Of a stretch of 64,000 bases of DNA, positions 57,501-64,000 are shown piece by piece. The stretch spans positions 124,001 through 188,000 of the forward strand of contig NZ_JABTCF010000006.1 of NCBI RefSeq assembly GCF_014596745.1, given 5' to 3'. The notes beneath the pieces are model-generated. The model searched no databases. It saw only the letters and a list, made by a program, of their open reading frames with translations, and was not told the origin of the DNA. The stretch is from Maribacter aquimaris. Its GTDB lineage: Bacteria; Bacteroidota; Bacteroidia; Flavobacteriales; Flavobacteriaceae. The first letter of the stretch is position 1; every line of letters starts with the position of its first letter. A program made the translations under genes and the position numbers.

Positions 57501-58823
57501 TTATTTCAATTTCTCACGCAAGGTCTTACGATCGATCTGAAGAATTTCGGCCGCCTTAGTCTTGTTTCCTTGGGTATGGTTGAGCACTTTTTGAACATAC
57601 TCTTTTTCCATCTCTTGAAGGGAACGGAAATTGGAATCGGGAAAGTCAATTTGAAATTTCAACTTATCTGGCAAGTCACCGACACCTATAGTGCCATCGC
57701 TCATAATGACGGCCCGTTGAATGACATTCTCAAGTTCACGTACATTGCCTGGCCAAGGGTATCTTTTCAATATCTGAAGGGCATCTGGTGAAATCCGCAA
57801 CAATCGGTCTTTGTATTCGATACCGTATTTTCTTATAAATTTCTCGACCAAAAGCGGTATGTCCGATTTTCTTTTCCGCAATGGTGGTACATCAATCTCA
57901 ACCACGGTCAAACGATAGTACAGATCTTCCCGGAACCTTTTGTTTTCAATTTCTTCGAGCAGATTGGAGTTAGTAGCGGCTATCACACGTATGTCTACCT
58001 TTTCTGTCTTCCTAGCACCTACTTTAGAAACTTCCTTTTCCTGTAATGCCCGTAATAATTTACTTTGAACTGCTAGTGATGCTGTTCCGATTTCGTCCAA
58101 GAACAAGGTACCCCCTTGGGCTGCCTGAAAGAATCCGTCGCGGTTTTCATTGGCCCCTGTGAAGGCTCCCTTCACATAGCCGAAGAATTCCGACTCCTGC
58201 AAATTTTCAGGAATCGCCCCACAATTGACCGCTATAAAAGGAGCTCGGGAAAACTTACCCGAATAGTGGATAGCCCTTGCCACCAATTCCTTTCCTGTTC
58301 CACTCTCCCCTTTGATCAGAACCGTAGCCTTATTGTCTTTTACCCGCTCGATAATATCGGTGACTTTGCCATATGTATCGGATTTACCTACCATATCGGG
58401 GTACAAGCCATCTTGGTTGGCTCTAATGGTCTTCTTGGAATCCTTTCGTTTAGAACCTTGTTCAAAAGCCTTTAACACCCCTTTTCGTAGCTCCTCCTTG
58501 GTAAAGGGTTTGGTCAAATAATCGGTAGCGCCTGCCTTTATGACCTCCAAAGCCCCAGAAACGGAAGGATACCCCGTAATGACCAATTTCGGCATTTCGG
58601 GATAATGTTCATCGGCAAATTTCAACAACTCCAAGCCATCAACCCCAGGCATCTGAATATCGGTGATCAACAAATCAATATAGGTGTCTTTCAAAATATA
58701 CAAAGCCTCCTTTACAGAAACAGCCTTATAGGTATGATAATCCATGGATTGTAGATGGCGCTGTAATAGCTCCAAAATATCGATATCATCATCGACCAAT
58801 AAAATATTCTCCTTGTGTAGCAT
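57501..58823 (-). CDS. NtrC-type sigma-54-dependent response regulator
   Basis: A 440-residue regulator. The receiver domain (1-120) has acidic residues 11-13 and phospho-acceptor Asp55 in LLITDIQMPG. The AAA+ domain (about 145-375) has Walker A GESGTGKE, the sigma-54-contacting GAFTGA loop, and Walker B GGTLFLDEIG. The C-terminal Fis-type helix-turn-helix is TQGNKTKAAEILQIDRKTLR. Its partner kinase gene ends two bases upstream. Placement at the end of the nos operon suggests control of nos and nitrogen genes through RpoN. Confidence 0.94.
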   Translation of the reverse strand: MLHKENILLVDDDIDILELLQRHLQSMDYHTYKAVSVKEALYILKDTYIDLLITDIQMPGVDGLELLKFADEHYPEMPKLVITGYPSVSGALEVIKAGATDYLTKPFTKEELRKGVLKAFEQGSKRKDSKKTIRANQDGLYPDMVGKSDTYGKVTDIIERVKDNKATVLIKGESGTGKELVARAIHYSGKFSRAPFIAVNCGAIPENLQESEFFGYVKGAFTGANENRDGFFQAAQGGTLFLDEIGTASLAVQSKLLRALQEKEVSKVGARKTEKVDIRVIAATNSNLLEEIENKRFREDLYYRLTVVEIDVPPLRKRKSDIPLLVEKFIRKYGIEYKDRLLRISPDALQILKRYPWPGNVRELENVIQRAVIMSDGTIGVGDLPDKLKFQIDFPDSNFRSLQEMEKEYVQKVLNHTQGNKTKAAEILQIDRKTLREKLK

Positions 58824-58825
58824 AG

Positions 58826-59914
58826 TTACAATTTAGGAAAGTTGACGGTGAATACAGTACCCTTAGGATGATTTTGCCTATGGCTTATACTTCCCTTGTG
58901 GCTACTGATAATACCATGTACCACACTTAGTCCCAAACCAGAACCATCGCCAATCGGTTTCGTGGTGAAAAAAGGTTCAAAGATCTTATCCCCTATCCCA
59001 GGATCAATACCTGGACCTTCGTCCTTTATATGGATTTTGTTGTTGTTCTTGTTTCCTTCCACCTCAACGGTAATTTTCCCTCCCTCCGGTGAGTAATAAA
59101 CCGCATTCATAATGAGGTTAAAAAGTACTTGGGTCAATTGAACCGTATCGGCCCTTAGTTGAATATCCGCAGCGCCAAAAGACTTTACCAATTGTATTTT
59201 CTTTGCCTTTAAGGAAGGCTGTAATAGCTTTAAAACGTTATCTATAATCGGGTTCAGCTGAATGACATCCATTTCTTGTGGCATCTCGCAGGCGAAGAAC
59301 ATCAATTTCTTTACGATCTCGCGACTAAAGATGGTATTGTCAACAATCTTTTGCAAGTCCCTAGAGGCTTCCTTGTCCGATATCCTCTCCTTTAACAATT
59401 CGGTGAACCCTAAGATATTGGCCAAGGGGGTGTTGAGCTCATGGGCAATGCCGGCAGTAATCTCACCCAAAATGTGCAACCTATCAGTCCGTTCCATTTG
59501 CCGCTTTACCTTCTCCTCACTATCCTTTATCTGTTTTCGCTCCAATAGGTTAGACACTGCCAGACTAATATTATCCAACAGAACCTCTTCCTCCTCCAAA
59601 AAATCGGATTTCGAATATTTGTATTCCGGGTATCCCACCAAAATATGACCATCAACCTTATTAAAGACCTTGATTTCAGATTTTATGGTAGTCATTAAAG
59701 TGCTGAAACCCTTTGTCTTCACCCTGTAAACACCACTCTTTATCTCGACCTCCGCATCCTTATCAAATTGCCAGGCTTTTTTTAGGCAGTAAGCAATGGC
59801 CTCGAGTGAAATATGAAGTTGATCGTAATCTGAATTAACAATGATCGAGGTTACTTCATGAAGACAAGTAAGCTCCTTGATCCGTTCTTTTAATATAGCC
59901 TCGGTTGAATTCAT
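58826..59914 (-). CDS. soluble sensor histidine kinase
   Basis: A 362-residue kinase without membrane segments. Residues about 1-125 form a GAF-like sensory region, 126-145 a coiled coil, and 146-205 the HisKA domain with phospho-acceptor His158 in GIAHELNTPLANILGFTE. Residues 240-360 are the HATPase domain (LIMNAVYYSPEGGKI, DEGPGIDPGIGDKIF, GDGSGLGLSVVHGI). It would phosphorylate the NtrC-type regulator encoded two bases downstream in response to a cytoplasmic signal, perhaps a redox or nitrogen-oxide cue given the nos genes. Confidence 0.92.
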   Translation of the reverse strand: MNSTEAILKERIKELTCLHEVTSIIVNSDYDQLHISLEAIAYCLKKAWQFDKDAEVEIKSGVYRVKTKGFSTLMTTIKSEIKVFNKVDGHILVGYPEYKYSKSDFLEEEEVLLDNISLAVSNLLERKQIKDSEEKVKRQMERTDRLHILGEITAGIAHELNTPLANILGFTELLKERISDKEASRDLQKIVDNTIFSREIVKKLMFFACEMPQEMDVIQLNPIIDNVLKLLQPSLKAKKIQLVKSFGAADIQLRADTVQLTQVLFNLIMNAVYYSPEGGKITVEVEGNKNNNKIHIKDEGPGIDPGIGDKIFEPFFTTKPIGDGSGLGLSVVHGIISSHKGSISHRQNHPKGTVFTVNFPKL

Positions 59915-59964
59915 CCGTACTAAAATAATAGTTAGTAATGGTGGGATTTGAAAATTTCAATAGA

Positions 59965-61170
59965 TCATTCCAATTCCCCTTGCCCTTTTCGTACAAGCAA
60001 GGTAACCAAACTTACAAAAATCAGTAAACTCGCGAGGGCCAAACTTCCAAAATAGCCCTTAAAAATACCAAAACCCAACCAAGCGGCGATACCCTTGTAG
60101 AAAATCAGACCCTCGGTAAGGACAAATCCAACAAAAAACAGAAAGAACGACCCTACCGACAATCGCAATAATTTAAAATAATCAAGGAACAGGAATAAAC
60201 CCATGGATACCACACCTAAAAATGTCAAATGCAAATACCCTATGGTAAAATCGGTAATCGTAGCTGCCAAATTTGCAAAATAGGGAAATGCCGATACCAA
60301 TTGCAGGAACATTTTAAGTGCCAAAAGCACTCCAATGGTAAACACTATTTTCATCTGTAACCGATTGAATACCAAATACATTACTTCTTTATCACCCCTA
60401 CCGAACCTAAATAGGACAGTCAATGCCACAATCTGAAGCATTGCGCCAGCGCCACCAATGATATATAGAAAAATAGTGGGTTTGATCCAAAGGGTAGAAA
60501 GAAAGAACGAGGCCATTATCCCTACGTTGATTGTCCAGAAAAAAAGCTTGAAGGTCTTTGGTGGTATCTTCATCCCTTTCCTTTCGAGAACATAAACAAA
60601 CAACCCCAAAAGGGCAAGAACCATCCACCCATTATATTGAAAATGGAGGTAAAAATATATCGACAATCGGTACCAAATAGACCCAGCACCCAAGGTATTC
60701 ATTATTATACCCAAACACCAAGGCCCTATACTTGATAATACCATGTACCATAGGGCCAATTTTATACATTGATAGGAATTTGTAGGTATGTTTTTCGCTG
60801 GGATATGCTTTAAAAAAAACCATACAAACCAATACGAGGCCAATAGGAACAAAGTTGAAAAAACAATGGAGAAAAGGGCATAGCCCTGAAAAGGGAATGT
60901 CACCAACATACCTACCAAGGTCAATTGGGTAAACCAAAAGATACGTCGATATTTCACTTCAAGGGCCTTATTGGCCAAGAACAACTTATATAACAGGGTG
61001 GTCAAACCCATATAGACCCAGCCCATCAGGGCAATATGGGAATGTCCATGCACGACGAACTTATAATTGATGGGAATTTCAAAAGAGTGGAAAGACCGTA
61101 ATACCACCCCAAAAAAAGCTGCTATTACAAAATAACCCAGCGCTACGTTTATATGCCTCTTAAGATTCAT
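59965..61170 (-). CDS. twelve-span membrane protein of the nos operon (heme-copper-oxidase-subunit-I-like?)
   Basis: A 401-residue, very hydrophobic protein with about eleven or twelve helices. His-rich helices FVVHGHSHIALMGWVYMGL (near 38-56), YFYLHFQYNGWMVL (near 172) and GYLHLTFLGVVSMG (near 312) recall the LHTH and AHVH helices of NorB/CcoN-type subunits. However, the CuB-ligating Tyr or His-His pair is not seen, so it may bind b-type heme only. It is encoded between nosY and the histidine kinase, within one minus-strand run. No firm family name was recognised; a role in quinol or electron supply for N2O reduction is inference. Confidence 0.6.
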   Translation of the reverse strand: MNLKRHINVALGYFVIAAFFGVVLRSFHSFEIPINYKFVVHGHSHIALMGWVYMGLTTLLYKLFLANKALEVKYRRIFWFTQLTLVGMLVTFPFQGYALFSIVFSTLFLLASYWFVWFFLKHIPAKNIPTNSYQCIKLALWYMVLSSIGPWCLGIIMNTLGAGSIWYRLSIYFYLHFQYNGWMVLALLGLFVYVLERKGMKIPPKTFKLFFWTINVGIMASFFLSTLWIKPTIFLYIIGGAGAMLQIVALTVLFRFGRGDKEVMYLVFNRLQMKIVFTIGVLLALKMFLQLVSAFPYFANLAATITDFTIGYLHLTFLGVVSMGLFLFLDYFKLLRLSVGSFFLFFVGFVLTEGLIFYKGIAAWLGFGIFKGYFGSLALASLLIFVSLVTLLVRKGQGELE

Positions 61171-61202
61171 ATTGCAAACAACTTCTTTGAAGCGAATGTA
61201 GT

Positions 61203-61985
61203 CTAAAAATCCTTTCTCTTCGATTTATAGGCCAATCTCCACACGGGAAGAATTGTCCATAACACCAGCATGCCCAAGGAAACGAACAACCCTAAATTGG
61301 TTCCGAAATAGGATTTGAATACGGCTCCAGTATAACCCAGCAAAGCGGAGATATCCAATTTCAACAAAATCAGGGTCCTTGACAAATCAATCGGGTTAAA
61401 GGTCGTAGCCGCCAATGAAAAGGAATCCAACGGATATTCCTCAAAAATTATCAATGACAATAAAAAGAGTCCATCATAGATAACAGCCAAGAACAACCAC
61501 ATGAGAACGGCATAACCAAAACCCTTGATTTTATTTTCATTGGACAGGGCTATATTAAATGCCAATGCCGTGAAGATCATGGTCAAGAATGCCCCAGTGA
61601 CCAAGAGCAACGAAAAATCCCAAATGGCATCGCTACGGAACAATCCGTAGAGCACGAAGGGAATTCCCAATCCCAAAACCAGACTCAATGTAAGGGAACC
61701 TGCAACACCCAAGTATTGCCCCAAGAATATGGAGGTACGCTTTAAGGGTTGTGCCAACAGCAGTTCTGTAAATTCCTTGGAGTTATAAAAATACATAACC
61801 CCGAAAATCGTACTGATCAAGGGTACAAGAACAATGATCACATTCATTAGGGTGATGACCGCCTTCGAAAGATCCTGGTTCAAAAAAAGAAGGACAAAAC
61901 CCAATGCCAAGTAAAAAAGGAAGTACACATAACTCCATCGACTTCGCATTAAATCGTAAAAACTATATTTAAGTATCTTAAGCAT
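61203..61985 (-). CDS. nosY: nitrous oxide reductase ABC permease NosY
   Basis: A 260-residue membrane protein with six helices and the conserved cytoplasmic helix YFYNSKEFTELLLAQPLKRT after helix two, as in NosY and related ABC-2 permeases. With NosF it forms the transporter that helps assemble the CuZ centre of N2O reductase, working with periplasmic NosD. The start overlaps the nosF stop by eight bases. Confidence 0.9.
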   Translation of the reverse strand: MLKILKYSFYDLMRSRWSYVYFLFYLALGFVLLFLNQDLSKAVITLMNVIIVLVPLISTIFGVMYFYNSKEFTELLLAQPLKRTSIFLGQYLGVAGSLTLSLVLGLGIPFVLYGLFRSDAIWDFSLLLVTGAFLTMIFTALAFNIALSNENKIKGFGYAVLMWLFLAVIYDGLFLLSLIIFEEYPLDSFSLAATTFNPIDLSRTLILLKLDISALLGYTGAVFKSYFGTNLGLFVSLGMLVLWTILPVWRLAYKSKRKDF

Positions 61986-62688
61986 TTGTAGTATGGGTTG
62001 ATATAGCCGCTATGGCATGTTCAAAATCACTTTGTTCGGTTTTGGCCATCAATTCATCAATCGTGCCTTTAAAGTAAATGTTACCCTCTAGAAGGTACAC
62101 TATCTTATCGGCCATTTCTTCGACAAATTGCATAATATGGGTCGTAATCAAAATAGTTTTTCCCTTGCCCTTTTCCTGCAGGATCAATTCCTTTAATTTG
62201 ATCAGTGATGCTGGGTCCAACCCCGTAGTCGGCTCATCGAGAATAATCAATGGACTATCGAACATAAAGGTCAGTACGATATTGACTTTTTGCTTGGTCC
62301 CTCCTGAGAGTGTCGCCAATTTCTTGTCTAAAAAGGGTTCTAGGCCAAAAAGCGTTATCAGCTCTTGTTCCCTACTGGGTTTTTGACGTAGATCCTTGAT
62401 CATACGAATCAGCTCCCTCACCTTAAGATTACCAGGGAAATTGGCAATTTGGGGCAAATAGTCGATTTCTTGTCGGTACTTCCAATTTTTTCTAACGGAC
62501 GCCCCCAAGACCGTAAGGTTCCCTTTGTTGGGGACCACCATCCCCAAAATACTTTTGATCAAAGTCGTTTTTCCTGAGCCATTAGGACCTAAAACGGCAA
62601 AAATCCCCCCTTCATTAATATGTAGGTCCAAATGGGAAAGCACTTGGTTCTTTCCAAATTTCTTATGTAGATTCTCTATCTCTATCAT
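61978..62688 (-). CDS. nosF: nitrous oxide reductase ABC ATPase NosF
   Basis: A 236-residue ATPase with Walker A GPNGSGKTT (about 35-43), signature LSGGTKQKVNI (about 128), Walker B LIILDEPTTGLDP (about 152), and the H-loop ITTHIMQFVEE. Size and order (nosD, nosF, nosY) match the maturation module for the CuZ cluster of nitrous oxide reductase. It overlaps nosD by four bases and nosY by eight. Confidence 0.92.
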   Translation of the reverse strand: MIEIENLHKKFGKNQVLSHLDLHINEGGIFAVLGPNGSGKTTLIKSILGMVVPNKGNLTVLGASVRKNWKYRQEIDYLPQIANFPGNLKVRELIRMIKDLRQKPSREQELITLFGLEPFLDKKLATLSGGTKQKVNIVLTFMFDSPLIILDEPTTGLDPASLIKLKELILQEKGKGKTILITTHIMQFVEEMADKIVYLLEGNIYFKGTIDELMAKTEQSDFEHAIAAISTHTTNA

Positions 62689-63923
62689 TCTGCTTTTTTC
62701 ATTAAGGGTAAGGTATCCAAAAGATTATCGGGTGTAAATACGGGAGATACTTTTTCGGAAAAATCAATGATATCCATAAACAAACTGCGCAATAGCACGA
62801 TCGTTTCCGGTGTCCGATTCACAATGTATGAAAACAATTTCACGGGGCGATAGGGCACATCACCTATCCCGTCTTTATCCAAGTCATAACCTGTATAATT
62901 ACTCCAATAATTATTCTCGAACTTATTATCGTTCAGCTTGCTATTATAGGAAATATCAAAGGAATTGTACAGGAAATTATTATGCTCGAATGAATTGGTA
63001 TAACAAGCCCCAAGAACCTTTACGGCCCAACCGTTATTGATAAAATCGTTATTCCTATAGGTAATACGGTTGGAACCTTCAATGTTGATCCCTATGGTAT
63101 TCTCTTCAAAAGTGTTTCCGATAATCTCTGCATCGTTGATTTCCTTGAGTAGCATACCAAAGGCTGCAGTACCCCAATTTTGTCGAAAGGTATTACCGAC
63201 CATTCTAATGCGCTTGGAAAACATGACCGCTACACCTGCGCCATTCTTCTCGAAAGTATTATTCGTATAAACATCATCATCTGAAAACATAAAATGCAGG
63301 CCATACCTAAGGTTATTGGTACTCTCATTGTCATTGATGGTTATGTGGTCTGAAAACTCCAGGTAAATACCGTCCCTTACCCCTTGAACAATATTTCGGT
63401 CAACCTCAACATGGTGCGAATACCACAATTGAATACCGTTGCCGGAATTATACTCATCTACGGCATCCCCAACAATCTTATTGTGATACACTTTACCGTG
63501 ATTAGATTTTTCAAGATAGATGCCAAAAAAAAGCTTTTCCAACACCACATTCTGTATAAGGAAGTTTTCGCTTTTGACCACCCTAATGGCGGCATAATCG
63601 GTCGTATAACTCGTACCAACATTGATAATGAATAGTCCGTCTATGGTAACGTTATCCGAAACGACCCGTATGATCTCGCCCCGGTCTTCCCCATCGATTA
63701 CAGGAAAGTTTTCACCCAACAAGGTCATAGGTTTGTCTACAAGAAGATTAAATTCCTTGTACGTCCCTTTTTTGATCAAAAGTGTATCATAATCCGAGGC
63801 TATTCCAATCCCCTCTTTTATTGATTTCACCTTACAGTCAGGACAGACCGTTATGGTTTTGGCCCACAGTGAATTCCCAATCAGGAAAAGTAGGACCAAT
63901 AAATGTCGATTGTAATATCCCAT
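62685..63923 (-). CDS. nosD: nitrous oxide reductase maturation protein NosD
   Basis: A 412-residue periplasmic protein with a signal peptide (about 1-20) and a long parallel beta-helix made of repeated short Asn- and Ile-rich turns such as NGIQLWYSHHVEVDRNIV and NFLYNSFDISYN. A Cys pair CPDCKVKS follows the signal. NosD works with NosF and NosY in building the copper-sulfide centre of NosZ. Start ATG at 63923 shares one base with the stop of the gene upstream, so it is in a tightly packed operon coming from the right. Confidence 0.92.
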   Translation of the reverse strand: MGYYNRHLLVLLFLIGNSLWAKTITVCPDCKVKSIKEGIGIASDYDTLLIKKGTYKEFNLLVDKPMTLLGENFPVIDGEDRGEIIRVVSDNVTIDGLFIINVGTSYTTDYAAIRVVKSENFLIQNVVLEKLFFGIYLEKSNHGKVYHNKIVGDAVDEYNSGNGIQLWYSHHVEVDRNIVQGVRDGIYLEFSDHITINDNESTNNLRYGLHFMFSDDDVYTNNTFEKNGAGVAVMFSKRIRMVGNTFRQNWGTAAFGMLLKEINDAEIIGNTFEENTIGINIEGSNRITYRNNDFINNGWAVKVLGACYTNSFEHNNFLYNSFDISYNSKLNDNKFENNYWSNYTGYDLDKDGIGDVPYRPVKLFSYIVNRTPETIVLLRSLFMDIIDFSEKVSPVFTPDNLLDTLPLMKKAE

Positions 63924-64000
63924 TATCGAATGACCAAAAATTTAGAATTCACCACCGCTTCCACCCAATGTTTTTCCTCTTTTGGGAAGTTGAAGTACTG
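63923..64000 (-). CDS. C-terminal end of the gene upstream of nosD (runs off the right edge)
   Basis: The last 25 codons end KFLVIR before TAA at 63923-63925, overlapping the nosD start by one base. The visible tail begins QYFNFPKEEKHWVEAVVNSK. By position it could be nosL or a hypothetical nos gene, but the tail alone does not identify it. Confidence 0.6.
   Translation of the reverse strand, partial: QYFNFPKEEKHWVEAVVNSKFLVIR

Noticed and set aside
63923-64000. Calling the partial gene nosL
   Set aside because: Position would fit, but the 25 visible residues contain no NosL feature such as the Cys-Met copper motif, so the name is not supported.

Overview
The window is chromosomal DNA from a member of the Bacteroidota, most likely a marine-type Flavobacteriaceae. 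Several things point there: Bacteroidota promoters of the TTTG / TAnnTTTG type, start codons without clear Shine-Dalgarno sequences, a fused CcoN-CcoO oxidase subunit, a TonB-dependent receptor with a carboxypeptidase-regulatory-like N-terminus, a DUF4407 protein, a eukaryote-like long urocanase, and an NtrC/sigma-54 regulator beside nos genes. The genus cannot be fixed from the sequence alone. No rRNA, CRISPR array, prophage or complete insertion sequence was seen. One tRNA, Leu(TAG), is present.

Layout. 1-3 kb: envelope sugar genes (galE end, a DegT-type aminotransferase, waaA) and a small lipoprotein, followed by the decayed start of a sugar transporter. 4.3-15.9 kb: housekeeping genes (tRNA-Leu, M20 dipeptidase, PhnA-type zinc protein, DUF4407 protein, membrane MutS-like ATPase, a compact block of small genes, cyclase-family hydrolase, hemW, ruvC). 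A four-helix-bundle gene sits between hemW and ruvC, framed by two oppositely oriented heptamer arrays. 16-20 kb: TonB receptor with a His-rich partner, DUF456, nitroreductase. 20-28.2 kb: amino-acid catabolism, with a LysR regulator divergent from hutH-hutI-hutU-hutG (histidine to glutamate and formamide), then homogentisate dioxygenase. 28.5-40.8 kb: respiration, with type II NADH dehydrogenase, tandem universal stress protein, an FNR-like regulator and a full cbb3 oxidase cluster (ccoI, S, NO, Q, P, G, H and a SafE-like protein). 40.9-48.6 kb: a TetR-controlled tripartite ABC exporter. 48.7-51.7 kb: LOG-family protein, DUF2141 protein, OMPLA-like barrel, ATP-cone/Mrr-type nuclease. 51.9-64 kb: nitrogen-oxide functions, with truncated haemoglobin, RIC-type iron-sulfur repair protein, hemerythrin, two GreA/GreB-like proteins around glutamate dehydrogenase, a soluble histidine kinase with an NtrC-type regulator, a multi-pass membrane protein, and nosY-nosF-nosD running off the right edge, where nosZ is expected.

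How it fits together. The second half looks like a low-oxygen and nitrogen-oxide module. A high-affinity oxidase is probably switched on by the FNR-like regulator through a repeated ATGAC-N4-ATCAT box. Nitrous oxide reductase maturation genes run towards the two-component system, and NO-protection genes lie alongside. The least explained parts are the structured leader in front of the RIC gene, the framed four-helix-bundle gene, and the unnamed members of the nos/greA/gdh neighbourhood.
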